Positions 43,555 through 54,300 of a DNA stretch of 64,000 bases are shown here, in pieces. Each line of letters opens with the position of its first letter. Within the stretch, counting starts at the first letter, position 1. The translations under genes and the position numbers were made by a program. The stretch covers positions 248,001 to 312,000 of the forward strand of contig CAWJLA010000005.1 in NCBI GenBank assembly GCA_963843605.1, read 5' to 3'. The DNA is from FEN-1297 sp963843605. GTDB lineage: Bacteria > Bacteroidota > Ignavibacteria > Ignavibacteriales > Ignavibacteriaceae. The notes beneath the pieces were generated by a model that was not told where the DNA came from, made no database searches, and was given only the letters and a program-made list of their open reading frames with translations.

Positions 43555-44652
43555 TTACCCGCCGAACGAAATACCTACTGCTTTTGCTGTTCTTACCGCT
43601 TGGTTGTCCGGCTTAACAAGTTTCTGATGCGAGATGGCATCTTCTATTTTTACATTCTTAATTTCATCGCCTTTTAAAGCTACCATTCTGCCGAATTTTC
43701 TTCTTGAAGCCAGATCAATTGCGAAGTATCCGAACTTTGTTGAAAGAATTCTGTCGAATGGCGTCGGACTTCCGCCTCTTTGGAGATGCCCCAAAACCGT
43801 TACTCTTGTTTCTCTCTGTGTATTTTCTTCGATCTTCTTGGCAACAAGTTCTCCGATGCCCCCGAGCTGAACGGGATCGTGTCTCTTAATATCCTGTCCT
43901 TTTACAACCATTTCACCGTCTGCAGGTTTGGCTCCTTCTGCTACGCATACCAAACTGAATTTTTTACCCCGCAGCTCGCGTTTTAAAATTTTATCGTAAA
44001 CTTTTTCCCATGAGAAAGGAATCTCCGGTATAAGTATAATATCGGCACCGCCGGCTAATCCGCCGTTTAATGCTATCCACCCGGCATATCTGCCCATTAC
44101 TTCAACTACAATTACACGGTGGTGAGAAGAAGCAGTAGTATGCAGCCTGTCGAGCGCCTCGGCAACCACATATACAGCAGAATCGTGACCGAATGTAAGA
44201 TCAGTGGCTTCAAGATCATTATCAATTGTTTTCGGAACGCCTATCATATTCATACCCATTGCCCCGAGTTTCTTACAAATATGCATCGTACCGTCGCCGC
44301 CTATTGCAATTAAAGCATCAAGATTCCATGCATTGTAATTTTTTATCGCGGCCTGAGATCTGTCTACAATTTGAATTTTACCGTCTTTAAGTATCGGATA
44401 TTGATACGGATCGCCTTTATTCGAAGAACCGAGAATGGTTCCGCCTCTTGCAAGTATTCCGGATACGTCATCGTCTTTCAATTCCCTCGCCCTGCCTTCA
44501 ACTAAACCTTCGAATCCGTCAATGATTCCTAAAACGGACATTCCGTTATCTTGTGCAGGCTTTGTTACACCCCTGATTACCGCATTAAGTCCAGGACAGT
44601 CACCGCCTCCGGTTAATATTCCTATTCTTTTTACTTTTGAACTAATTACCAT
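43555..44652 (-). CDS. pfkA: 6-phosphofructokinase
   Basis: A 365-residue enzyme phosphorylating fructose 6-phosphate to the 1,6-bisphosphate in glycolysis. Visible motifs: GILTGGGDCPGLNAVIRG (phosphoryl-donor loop), ARGGTILGSSN, IGGDGTMHICKKL (about 117-129), PKTIDND (about 140-146), and HLQRGGSPTPFDR. The residue after GGD is Gly, as in ATP enzymes, while the PKTIDND motif has the Lys often seen in PPi enzymes; this mixed set is known in ATP-using group III enzymes, so ATP is likelier but not certain. I start at the second ATG, since AGAAGGG lies 6 bases before it and abuts the first. It is 20 bases downstream of rnhC and probably co-transcribed. Confidence 0.93.
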   Translation of the reverse strand: MVISSKVKRIGILTGGGDCPGLNAVIRGVTKPAQDNGMSVLGIIDGFEGLVEGRARELKDDDVSGILARGGTILGSSNKGDPYQYPILKDGKIQIVDRSQAAIKNYNAWNLDALIAIGGDGTMHICKKLGAMGMNMIGVPKTIDNDLEATDLTFGHDSAVYVVAEALDRLHTTASSHHRVIVVEVMGRYAGWIALNGGLAGGADIILIPEIPFSWEKVYDKILKRELRGKKFSLVCVAEGAKPADGEMVVKGQDIKRHDPVQLGGIGELVAKKIEENTQRETRVTVLGHLQRGGSPTPFDRILSTKFGYFAIDLASRRKFGRMVALKGDEIKNVKIEDAISHQKLVKPDNQAVRTAKAVGISFGG

Positions 44653-44674
44653 TTTCATCCCTTCTGATTAAATC

Positions 44675-45616
44675 TCAATAATTATATCTAATTATTTTCT
44701 TAGTTGTTTTAAAGTGCAATTTCACTAATTCTGAAAGGTAATCTTCACCTTTTTCTGTTATTAACCCTGCGGCTAATTTTTCTACTTCGGAAGAAGCGCC
44801 TTTTAATAAGTTAATATTCATATCAATCTTTTTCTCTTCGAACCAGCTGTTGAATTTATCTCTGGCAAGTATGGATGCGGCTGCAACAGCGGTAAAACGT
44901 TCTGCTTTTGTAAATTGATGAAGAAGAATCTTTTTGCCTCTGGATTGAAGTTCATCTCTAATAAGGCTTTCATCTCCGAATTTATCGCTTATCGCCTCAA
45001 CTGCGGAACACCTTTCTAAAAGATTTTCCAATACGTTTGCATGCGCCCAGCCGAGTATCTTGTTTACGTTTCCGATCTTTTTATACAATTTATTATAACT
45101 GGGAGGTGTGAGATTAATAATTTCGTACTGCACGCCTTCTGTATTTCTAATTTCTTCAGCTAACCTGCTTATAGTATTATCAGATAATTCTTTGCTGTCC
45201 TTTATTCCCAGAATTTTAAACTTTTTTAATGATTCAGATTCAACATAAACTCCAGAAACAACCAGCGGACCGAAATAATCGCCTTTACCGGACTCATCGG
45301 TTCCGATATATCTCTGCGGCTCATCAATTTCATAAGAACTGATCTGATATAGATCTTCGCCGAAGACTAAACCGAAAATCTCACCGTATAACTTTAATTC
45401 TTTGTTACCCTGAAGAACTGTACTGATTCCTTTTTTACCGAAATAAACCAGTACCTTAAGTTTATCTTTTCCGTCCGTAACTAAAATTTCAAAATTATAC
45501 TGTTTCTTGATTGAGCCGGAGACTCTATAACCTCTTTCTCTCAGCATATTATCGAAAGAAGAGATTAATTCTTCAGCCTTAATGATTTCAGAATTCAAAT
45601 TTTTCACAATATTCAA
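44675..45616 (-). CDS. rnhC: Ribonuclease HIII
   Basis: A 313-residue RNase of the HII/HIII group that removes RNA from RNA-DNA hybrids. The N-terminal 90 residues form the TBP-like substrate-binding domain typical of HIII (FEILVTDGKDKLKVLVYFG, GISTVLQG). The catalytic domain begins RYIGTDESGKGDYFGPLVV with Asp107 and Glu108, then GIKDSKELSD and AHANVLENLLERC, with further acidic residues in AISDKFGDESL. The DEG/DES arrangement (TDESGKGD) separates HIII from HII. It lies directly upstream of pfkA on the same strand. Confidence 0.93.
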   Translation of the reverse strand: MNIVKNLNSEIIKAEELISSFDNMLRERGYRVSGSIKKQYNFEILVTDGKDKLKVLVYFGKKGISTVLQGNKELKLYGEIFGLVFGEDLYQISSYEIDEPQRYIGTDESGKGDYFGPLVVSGVYVESESLKKFKILGIKDSKELSDNTISRLAEEIRNTEGVQYEIINLTPPSYNKLYKKIGNVNKILGWAHANVLENLLERCSAVEAISDKFGDESLIRDELQSRGKKILLHQFTKAERFTAVAAASILARDKFNSWFEEKKIDMNINLLKGASSEVEKLAAGLITEKGEDYLSELVKLHFKTTKKIIRYNY

Positions 45617-45802
45617 GCATTAAAAATAATTAAATATGTAGAAATTATGAAATAACTTTACAAAAAAGTTTAACATTTTTTGTGCATAATTATGTAGCAT
45701 GGAACAATTTTCATTCGCTTTACGTTAAATTCTATTGACATTAAAACTTTATAAGTTTAGTTTCGATTATAATAAATAAACTAAATAAAAAAGGTCACAG
45801 AC

Positions 45803-46141
45803 ATGAAAAATTATTCATCTATATTCCTTAGTTTATTTTTAATATTTTCTTTTTGCATAGCCGTACCGGCGCAGGAGACTAAATCTTCAGCCGTTAATAA
45901 AAACGAAACTGTAGCTGCCTCTGCGGTAGCAAGGTTACAGCAGAAAATTCTTTTATCGGATAAACAAACCGGTGAAATAAAAGCAGAAGTTGCAAAATAT
46001 ATAGGGGAAAAATCAAATTTAGAAGATTCATCCAAACTTTTTGCGAAAATCGTTCCTATACTTGATTCCAGGCAAAAAATAAAATTTGAAATCATTAGGA
46101 ATGATTGGTGGACTAATATGGTAAAGGAATTAAACAAATAA
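45803..46141 (+). CDS. Small periplasmic protein, Spy/CpxP-like helices
   Basis: A 112-residue protein with a signal peptide ending VPAQE (about residue 23) and two predicted helices: VARLQQKILLSDKQTGEIKA and AKIVPILDSRQKIKFEII. The pattern L-S-x-x-Q followed by a second helix ending in LDxxQKxKF is seen in Spy/CpxP-type periplasmic chaperone-like proteins of Bacteroidota, but the protein is short and the match is only by motif. AAAAAGGTCACAGAC precedes the ATG. It is convergent with the CHASE3 kinase gene. Confidence 0.7.
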   Translation: MKNYSSIFLSLFLIFSFCIAVPAQETKSSAVNKNETVAASAVARLQQKILLSDKQTGEIKAEVAKYIGEKSNLEDSSKLFAKIVPILDSRQKIKFEIIRNDWWTNMVKELNK

Positions 46142-46161
46142 TTTTTAATTCATTTTAGTGG

Positions 46162-47940
46162 TTAAATAGAAAAAGCAATCATAAATTCTGTAAATCCGTT
46201 CGTGTTAAGTTCGATTTTTCCGCCTAGCTGATCGGTTAAAGTGGTAACCAGTTGAAGACCCAGAGAATCGGTATTCCTGAAATCTATATCTTCGGGAAAA
46301 CCGATCCCGTCGTCTTTAAGTATTAGTTCATAGTTATTTTTAACTTTCTCTTTCAAATAAATATAAATATGCCCGCTTTTCCCGCCCGGGAATGCGTGTT
46401 TAAGCGAATTTGAGACCAGTTCGTTTATAATAAGTCCGCATAATATAGCAGTATCAATCTCGAAATAAATGCCGTCAATGTCGTAAATTAACTTCACTCT
46501 CTCCAGATCGATACTGTAAGAAGTAAACAAATCTCGAGTTAAAGATTTTACGTACTCAGAGAATTCTATTTTATTAAGGTCTTTTGATTGATATAATTTT
46601 TCGTGAATTAAAGCCATGGAACGCACACGAGTTTGGCTCTCACGAAAAATTTCCAAAGACTTCTTATCTTCTATATACCCCGATTGAAGATTTAAAAGAC
46701 TTGAAATTACCTGCAGATTATTTTTTACTCTGTGGTGGATTTCTCTTAGCAACACCAATTTCTCCTGAAGTGATGCATTGATCTGCTCTTCCGCTTTTTT
46801 TCTCTCGGTAATTTCTTTCCTTAGATCTTCGTTTACCTTTGACAGTGCTGCGGTTCTTTCAATTACCCTGCGTTCCAGTTCCTCCTTGGTTCGCTCCAGC
46901 GCTTCCAGACCGTATTTGCGCTGGGTGCTGTCTCTTATAATTGCAATTCCGCCTACGACACTTTTTTTAGTGTCGAAAATAGGCGAATAGTAAGCTTCAA
47001 AATATCCTTCTTTGCCTGTTTCGGGAATATAAAACCATCTATCCTTGGCAATTACGTAATTACCTTTTAAAGTCTCGTTATAATATTTATCCTCACCGAT
47101 TTCCTTAAGAAAGGATAGAACTTCAAAAGCATTTCTTCCGATTGTATTTTCTTTTTTAATTCCCATCATAGTTTCCATACCAGGATTCCAGAGTGTATAC
47201 CGGCATTCGCTGTCGAAGGCAACGATACCGTCTATGCTGCTGTTCAGCAGACGGTCTGAAAATTCCATTTCCCTGCGAATTGCGGCTTCAACTTTTTTCC
47301 TCTCGCCTATTTCTTTATCCAGTATATAAAATACCGTAAGGAAAATTATACAGCTAACAAGCGTACCTACTACTATTGTTATAAACGTATTTTTAACATT
47401 GGTAATTAAGAGCTGATCCCTTTTTTGAAGCAGGCTGTATTCTTCTGACTCCATTTTACTGACCATTACACTAACGTTATCAGTAAGCTGCATATTAATT
47501 CTTTTTTTCAGATTTGCGGCAGCTCCCTTGAAATCACCTTTCGCACGTATGGCTATGGTTGTCTGCAGATTCTTCAGTCGAAGATTAATCAGCAATTTCA
47601 GTGTATCAAGTCTTTCTGTCTGTACTGAATTGTCCTTAAGGAATATTTGCAGATTCCTTAAATCCTGACTTATATATTCGGTTGCTTTATTGTAAGGCGC
47701 GAGATAAAAATCTTCACCGGTAATTATGTAACTTCTCTCTCCCTCTTCAGCCCCGGCTATCTGAGCCATAACATCTTCAAGCGTATTTAAGATATTGTAA
47801 GAGTTGGCTCTCCATTCGGCAGTTTCAAAGACCTCGTTGATATTACGATAAGATGCAAATCCAATGCCGATAATCAATATAAGGATGAAAATTAGTCCGG
47901 CTTTAACGGATTTGATCTCGCTAAATAATTTCATATTCAA
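46162..47940 (-). CDS. CHASE3-PAS sensor histidine kinase (HisKA_2 type)
   Basis: A 592-residue membrane kinase. Order: first membrane helix (about 10-28), periplasmic CHASE3 domain (about 35-175, with EDVMAQIAGAEEGERSYIIT), second helix (about 185-207, FITIVVGTLVSCIIFLTVFY), a PAS domain (about 222-345) starting RLLNSSIDGIVAFDSECRY, a coiled coil (TKEELERRVIERTAAL), a HisKA_2 box REIHHRVKNNLQVISSLLNL (His402/403), and HATPase_c with NELVSNSLKHAF and DDGIGFPEDID. It should sense an extracytoplasmic signal through CHASE3. HisKA_2 kinases often act in stress and light signalling and signal to stand-alone receivers. No response regulator is adjacent. Confidence 0.92.
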   Translation of the reverse strand: MNMKLFSEIKSVKAGLIFILILIIGIGFASYRNINEVFETAEWRANSYNILNTLEDVMAQIAGAEEGERSYIITGEDFYLAPYNKATEYISQDLRNLQIFLKDNSVQTERLDTLKLLINLRLKNLQTTIAIRAKGDFKGAAANLKKRINMQLTDNVSVMVSKMESEEYSLLQKRDQLLITNVKNTFITIVVGTLVSCIIFLTVFYILDKEIGERKKVEAAIRREMEFSDRLLNSSIDGIVAFDSECRYTLWNPGMETMMGIKKENTIGRNAFEVLSFLKEIGEDKYYNETLKGNYVIAKDRWFYIPETGKEGYFEAYYSPIFDTKKSVVGGIAIIRDSTQRKYGLEALERTKEELERRVIERTAALSKVNEDLRKEITERKKAEEQINASLQEKLVLLREIHHRVKNNLQVISSLLNLQSGYIEDKKSLEIFRESQTRVRSMALIHEKLYQSKDLNKIEFSEYVKSLTRDLFTSYSIDLERVKLIYDIDGIYFEIDTAILCGLIINELVSNSLKHAFPGGKSGHIYIYLKEKVKNNYELILKDDGIGFPEDIDFRNTDSLGLQLVTTLTDQLGGKIELNTNGFTEFMIAFSI

Positions 47941-48054
47941 CTGAATTATTTTAAAAATTGAATTTAAATTTAATAAAATAAACCAATAAATAAGTTGTCA
48001 GATCTAACTTGTGACTTAAAACCTTGCATTTTCAGGCGCATAAAAAACCACAAA

Positions 48055-48078
48055 AAAGCCCTTCGATTGAAGGGCTTT
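48055..48078 (-). terminator. Intrinsic terminator of the TonB-receptor gene
   Basis: AAAGCCCTTC pairs perfectly with GAAGGGCTTT around GATT; on the minus strand it is followed by a T run. It lies 22 bases past the receptor stop. Confidence 0.8.
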
Positions 48079-48100
48079 AATACTTAGATAAATCTAAAGA

Positions 48101-50815
48101 TTAATATGATAATGAAATACCTAAATTAAATGTCCGGGGCATGCCTAAATAAACTTCAGCATCGGATGCAGAATGTGTCTGGCTGCCGACAGCATTGTAA
48201 GCATTGTACTGACTGTCGTCGGTGGCATCCTGAATATAGATAGTATTGAATAAGTTAAATACATGCGCAAACAGATCTAGATTCACCCCGTATAAATCAA
48301 CGGGAAGTTTATAACTAAAGTGAAGATCATATATTGTATAAGCAGGTGTTTTCCATACTTGGCCTCTGTCATTAGGATCGGTTCTTGTGAACGGATCCCA
48401 ATCGGCATAGTAGTTAGCATTATATCTGAATACCAATCTGAACTGCATTCCTTTCAAAGGATACACAGAACCCTGCAGAGCTAATTGAGTTTGAGGAGCA
48501 TCTCCCACCATTAATCCGTTCACGTAGAAGTTATATAGAACGGCATCCGATCCGTTAGCATAATCCTGATACAGTCCGCTTGGATCACTGGTATATTTCC
48601 AGTAACCGATTGATAATGCACCGTCGAATCTATACAAACGGGAAGACTGATAAGCAGCTTCAAACTCAAGACCGGTATGCAGCGAGTTCATTCCGGAAAG
48701 AAATACAACACCTGCCGAACCGTCCTGGTTTCGTACTGCAATTGTTTTCGCCTGATTTTTCCAAGTTGTATAATAATAGTCGACTTTTAAAGTAAGATCT
48801 CTTTCAAAGAAGCGGGTATTTAAACCGGTTTCAAACGAAATGAATTGTTCATTTTTAAGATTTTTAGCAATGCTATTCGAATTATAATCGATCACGTTGT
48901 CATAAATAGGAACTTTGGAAACATACCCGGCATTAGCAAATACATCGTAATCAATGCTCATACGGTAGCTTGCACCGCCTTTTAACTGGAACCCGGTAAT
49001 GTTATTTGCAGAAACAGTAAGCGGATCATTAGAGCCTGTAGGCTGTTTTAAGAAATTATTTGTATACTTATAATTAACTAATGTCCAGCCGTACATTCCA
49101 TATGCGGTTAACAAATCTTTACTGTATTCACCCTGTACATATGCGCCGAACCAGTTTATGTTGTTAGTCTCGGAATAGCCGACTTTATCGCCGAGCTTTT
49201 TCTGTCTCATAGCCAGAGTAGTGTCGAATGCGTTTCCGCTGTAATTATAATAAGCGCCTCCCAATAAATCTCTTACTTCCTGGAAGTGATCGATTTCAGC
49301 TAATCTCCAATCAATACCGAATGATGTCTTGAATTCGTCGGAAAATTTATAATAGCCCTTTGAAAGAGCTCCGACCGTCCATTGGTTATTTACTGAGTTA
49401 ACAAGAATTCCGAGCGAACCGAATCTAGAAGCTTGGTTTTTTGCAATCGTACCGTTCCAGTCGACCACTCTTGAAGGTACCATCTGAACTGAATCCGCGC
49501 CTGGAGGATTTAACCATCTTACCGTACCGTAAGTAGCACTACCCCCGCCGTTGCCGCCTGAATAATAGGCAGTAGAATACAGACTCAGTTTCTTAGACAG
49601 CTGCGTATACCAGTTCATATTAATGAGCGGTTTATTATAATAATTTTCTTTTTCGTTTAAATAATTTGGATCATATCTGTTGTGCAACGAACCGCCCCAA
49701 TACTGCTGGCCGGTGTAAGAAGAGGATACATAGTTCCAGTTCTCATTATATTCTCTGCCGTATGGTGATTGCGGAAATTTTTGAATTGCTCTCGGATCAA
49801 AGCCGGAAATACTTTTAGCATAGTTACTGTCGTAGGCTGCAATATTCTGTTTGTATGAATTCTGACCGTGACGTTGCGGTGCGCCTATAGCGTATACCTC
49901 CAGACGGTTATTAGAATTAATATTATAGCTGGCGCCGAAATAATATGCCCAGGCATCGGTCCATGTTTTTTCAATAACTCCTACACCGGTTTTGCGAACT
50001 ACCGAACCGCTGAAGGCAAACTTTTCGCCGATCAAGCCGGAATTAAAAGATAATGTAGATTTCCAGAATTCACCGGCGCCGAACTCCTGTTTAAACTTTG
50101 CACCCAGATTTAACTGTGTCGGATCGGTTATTATATTCATCGTACCGCCGATTGACGGAACAGCCAGGTTAACTGCGCTTAAACCGCGCTGAACCTGAAC
50201 TGATGAAGTTGCGTCGCCGATGCCGTCCCAATTTGACCAGTAAACCCAGCCGTTGTTCATATCGTTAATCGGTACGCCGTTAAGCATAACGCCGACATTA
50301 TTTTGTTTATACCCCCTTATATCGATTCTTGAATCGCCAGCACCGCCGCCCTGCTGTGTGGCATAAACGCTCGGCGTGGTATTAAGAATCATCGGTATAT
50401 CTCTGGAGCCAAGTTTTGTTTCCATATCTGCTTTATCAACATCACTGAATGCAACTGGAGTTTCCCTCTCCTTAGCTCTGTCGGCAATAACCGTTACCGA
50501 AAGAGTAAATTGATGATCTTTTAGTTCGAAATTTAATTCGGTATTATTTTTCAGATCAATTTCCTCTTTCTTCGTTTCAAATCCGATATAGCTGCAGATT
50601 ACGGTATAATGACCTTTTGGCAGAAGAATCTTATAATTACCGTCGGCATCGGTTGCAGCCCCGATGTTTGTTCCCTGTAAGTAAATATTAGCCCCAATTA
50701 ATTTTTCGCCGGAAGTAGTGCTTGTAACCGTACCCGATAGGTTATAGCGCTGAGCAAAATTATTTGAAGAAACTAATAAACAAAAGAGGATGAAAAAGAT
50801 GTAACCTTTCCTCAT
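48101..50815 (-). CDS. TonB-dependent outer-membrane receptor
   Basis: A 904-residue receptor. Signal peptide ending SNNFAQ, a carboxypeptidase-regulatory-like domain (about 23-105: LSGTVTSTTSGEKLIGANIY, GNYKILLPKGHYTVICSYIG), a TonB plug (about 115-225, RIDIRGYKQNNVGVMLNGVP, SIGGTMNIIT) and a 22-stranded barrel ending FNLGISLSY with the terminal aromatic. It imports a large or scarce ligand across the outer membrane using the TonB-ExbBD motor. No SusD partner is adjacent, so a glycan SusCD role is not indicated; no siderophore signature is plain either. It is divergent to another TonB-type receptor across a 518-base spacer. Confidence 0.92.
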   Translation of the reverse strand: MRKGYIFFILFCLLVSSNNFAQRYNLSGTVTSTTSGEKLIGANIYLQGTNIGAATDADGNYKILLPKGHYTVICSYIGFETKKEEIDLKNNTELNFELKDHQFTLSVTVIADRAKERETPVAFSDVDKADMETKLGSRDIPMILNTTPSVYATQQGGGAGDSRIDIRGYKQNNVGVMLNGVPINDMNNGWVYWSNWDGIGDATSSVQVQRGLSAVNLAVPSIGGTMNIITDPTQLNLGAKFKQEFGAGEFWKSTLSFNSGLIGEKFAFSGSVVRKTGVGVIEKTWTDAWAYYFGASYNINSNNRLEVYAIGAPQRHGQNSYKQNIAAYDSNYAKSISGFDPRAIQKFPQSPYGREYNENWNYVSSSYTGQQYWGGSLHNRYDPNYLNEKENYYNKPLINMNWYTQLSKKLSLYSTAYYSGGNGGGSATYGTVRWLNPPGADSVQMVPSRVVDWNGTIAKNQASRFGSLGILVNSVNNQWTVGALSKGYYKFSDEFKTSFGIDWRLAEIDHFQEVRDLLGGAYYNYSGNAFDTTLAMRQKKLGDKVGYSETNNINWFGAYVQGEYSKDLLTAYGMYGWTLVNYKYTNNFLKQPTGSNDPLTVSANNITGFQLKGGASYRMSIDYDVFANAGYVSKVPIYDNVIDYNSNSIAKNLKNEQFISFETGLNTRFFERDLTLKVDYYYTTWKNQAKTIAVRNQDGSAGVVFLSGMNSLHTGLEFEAAYQSSRLYRFDGALSIGYWKYTSDPSGLYQDYANGSDAVLYNFYVNGLMVGDAPQTQLALQGSVYPLKGMQFRLVFRYNANYYADWDPFTRTDPNDRGQVWKTPAYTIYDLHFSYKLPVDLYGVNLDLFAHVFNLFNTIYIQDATDDSQYNAYNAVGSQTHSASDAEVYLGMPRTFNLGISLSY

Positions 50816-51334
50816 AATTCATGTACTCCGTTTTTGTTGTTTGAGCATTTGATTAAATTTTTTCTGTAGGTTCTTGAATTTTCAATCCCTAAAAAGAAGC
50901 GAAGGATATGTTGACAACTACCCTTCCCCTTTATTCGTGCGTAGATGATTTTAGTTTGCAATAAATCACACTAAATATAAAAAACTTTAACTACAATGTG
51001 CTAAAAATTGTGTTCTAAAATACAAAATAGGACTATGCCAGGCAAGAAAAATGTCTGATTTAATAAAAGATTAACACCGACATTTTTTTATAATTTCTGC
51101 ATATTATGTATTTTATAGCGTTTATGAGGCTTAAAGGGACTTAAGAAAATTACTTTACATCGATTTGATTTAAATAATAACATGTTATTAAAAAAATGTT
51201 AACAATACTCTGCCTATTGTAAATCATTTCGGTAGCATCGATATTTGAACTCTAAAAATTCTGTTTTAAACCATGTCTAAATCTTTAACTAATAATAAAT
51301 TTAAAACTAACCAATTATCTTCAAAGGAGAATTC
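50816..51334. other. Divergent regulatory spacer between two TonB receptors
   Basis: No gene seen. A perfect 16-bp palindrome, TAATAACATGTTATTA, lies at 51175-51190, about 145 bases before the plus-strand receptor, and could be an operator. AAAGGAG at 51325-51331 is that gene's ribosome site. Confidence 0.5.
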
Positions 51335-54300
51335 ATGAAGTTATATTTTACTCGATTTTTTTTCCTTTTAATGGCTGTGGTAGTTCTGATAGCAGCACCG
51401 AGAATTTATTCTCAGGGTGCAACTACTGCGTCTATTAACGGAACTGTCACAGATCAAAACGGTGAACCTCTGCCTGCAGCATCAATTATAGCAGTGCACG
51501 AACCGTCAGGAACACAATACGGAACAACAACCAGAGAGAACGGAAAATATAATTTGCCCGGCTTAAGAGTCGGAGGACCTTATGAATTAACTATTTCTTT
51601 CGTTGGATACAAAACTCAAAAACATACTATACAGAGACTTCAGCTCGGCGAAACATACTCTCTTAATATAAAATTATCCGAAACCGCTATTGAGCTTTCT
51701 AATGTAACCGTATCAGCCAAACGATCCGCAGTTATAAACGAAAACCGCACAGGTTCGGTTCAAAATGTAACAGCCAAACAAATTGAGGAAATTCCTACTA
51801 TATCGCGTAGTTTTTCTAACTTTGCTAAAATGTCACCCTTATTTTCAGGTACCGGATATTCAGCAGCCGGCCAAAATAATAGATATAATAACATACAGAT
51901 TGACGGTACTCAGTATAACGATTTATTCGGACTTGCCGGTACGGGCACACCCGGCGGGCAGACAGGAACAAACCCGATTTCCCTGGATGCTATTCAGGAA
52001 TTCCAGGTTGTTATTGCTCCGTTCGACGTTAGACTGGGAGGATTTACAGGCGGCGGTATAAATGCAATTACAAGAAGCGGAACGAACGAATACCACGGAT
52101 CGATCTACGCTTACGGCAGAAACCAGTCGTTGGTCGGAAACAAACTAGGCGGAGTCGATCAGCCGGTTAACGATTTTAAAGACGAACAGTACGGTATAAG
52201 ATTCGGCGGCCCGATAATGAAAGACAAAATATTTTTCTTTGTCAACGGTGAACTTACCGGATATAATCAGCCGCTCTCTAATCTATCGCTTACAAGTACA
52301 ACAGACTCGGTTGCACAGCGGATTGAAACTATTATGGCAAGCCGCGGAATGAAAGTAGGAAATTATACGCCGTTTACTTCCAAACAGCCGAGCGGTAAAT
52401 TTTTTGCAAGATTAGATTTTAACCTTTCCGAAAATCAGAAACTAAGCATCCACGATAATTATGTTAATGCGAAAAAAGATGTATTGGGATATCGTAATTC
52501 AACATCAAATTTCAGCTTTGATTCTTATTTGTATGTAATGAAAGATGTAACAAATAATCTCGTTGCGCAGTTGAATAGTACTTTCGGAAATACAATGTCG
52601 AACGAATTTACTCTCGGCTATACAACCATCCGCGATGATAGAGGCCCGGACGGTGCATTAACACCTCAGGTTGTTGTGAATGATGTAAGTCATTATTATA
52701 TGGGTACAGACCAGTATTCATCTGCAAACAAACTTAATCAGGATATTTTCGAGTTGACGGATAATTTTACTTATTACACTGGTAATCACACAATTACTGT
52801 CGGAACCCATAACGAATTCTTCTCTTTTTATAATTTGTTTATTAGATCGTATGCAGGCTACTGGTCATATAACAGTTTGCAGGATTTAATTGATAATAAC
52901 GTAGGAACTTATTCGGTTGATTATTCAAGAACGGGAAATCCTGAACCGGCCGCCAGTTTCAACGTAAGACAATACGGATTGTATGCGCAGGACGAGTGGA
53001 ATGTTACTCCTAATGTAAGATTAACATTCGGATTAAGAATGGATGATCCTATACTTCCCGACCAGCCTAATAATAATGATTCGCTTAGTTATTATTACCC
53101 AGGATACAGCACCACTAAAGTACCGAGCGGTAACATACTCTGGTCACCGAGATTCGGATTTAACTGGGATGTAAAGGGAGACAGAACAACCCAGGTAAGA
53201 GGCGGTATCGGTATTTTCACCGGACGTCCTCCGTATGTATGGATATCCAATCAATACGGCAATACCGGTACTTCGATTGCAGAAATTTATACAAAAAATA
53301 TTAATCAGCCTTTTGTCGCCGATCCGGCTAATCAGCCGAGACCCGGTACCGGAAGCTATCAATCCGAAGTTGATCTCTCGGATCCTAACCTAAAATTCCC
53401 GCAGTTATTGAGATATGACTTAGGCGTCGATCATCAATTACCCTTCGGTTTTATCGGAACCGCGGAATTTTTGTATTCGAAAAACATAAACGAAATGACC
53501 TATAGCAAACTCAATATAATTAACATAAACAATCCGGGAGTATTCACCGGCAACGGCCCTAACGACAACAGACCGTTATACGGCGGAACAGATCATAAGA
53601 ACGGTAATTTTAACGATATAATGTATTTGAAAAATACGAGCAAAGGTTACTCTTATAATTTCACTATTCAGCTTCAAAGGAACGTTGCCGAAGGTATTTC
53701 AACCAGTATAGGATATACCAACGGAACAGCTAAAGATGTAAACAGTGTTGCCTCTTCTCAAGCTCAGTCCCAAATGAGATACAGCCCTATTTCGGGTAAT
53801 CCGAATAATCCGCCGTTAGCAACATCCGATTATCAAATCAAAAACAGATTTTTTGTATCGCTGGCTTACTCTCATGAATTTTGGAAAAACGCTTTGACCT
53901 CAATTTCATTATTCTATAACGGACAAACAGGTCAGCCTTATTCCTTTACTTATTACGGAGATATAAACGGCGACGGATTCGACAGAAACGATCTTATGTA
54001 TATACCGAAAGACAACAGCGATATTCTTTTAGGAAGCATTGATAAAAACGGAGCATATGTTCCTGCATCGGCAAGTACATACGATCAGTTTAACCAATAC
54101 ATTAATAATAACGATTATTTAAGAACTCACAGAGGTCAGATCTCGCAAAGAAATGCGGCAACAGATCCCTGGAATTCTTATGTTGATCTTCAAGTTTCAC
54201 AGGATATACCGATTGTTGACGGACAAAAAGTCACAGTTAATTTTAATATTCTTAATTTAATGAACTTACTTAACAGCAAATGGGGCTGGGTGGAAACGGT

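Noticed and set aside
45660..45770. Partial match to the 36-bp motif (TTTTCATTCGCTTTACG) before the gene at 45803
   Set aside because: It needs gaps and matches only part of the core, so it was not counted as a fifth copy.
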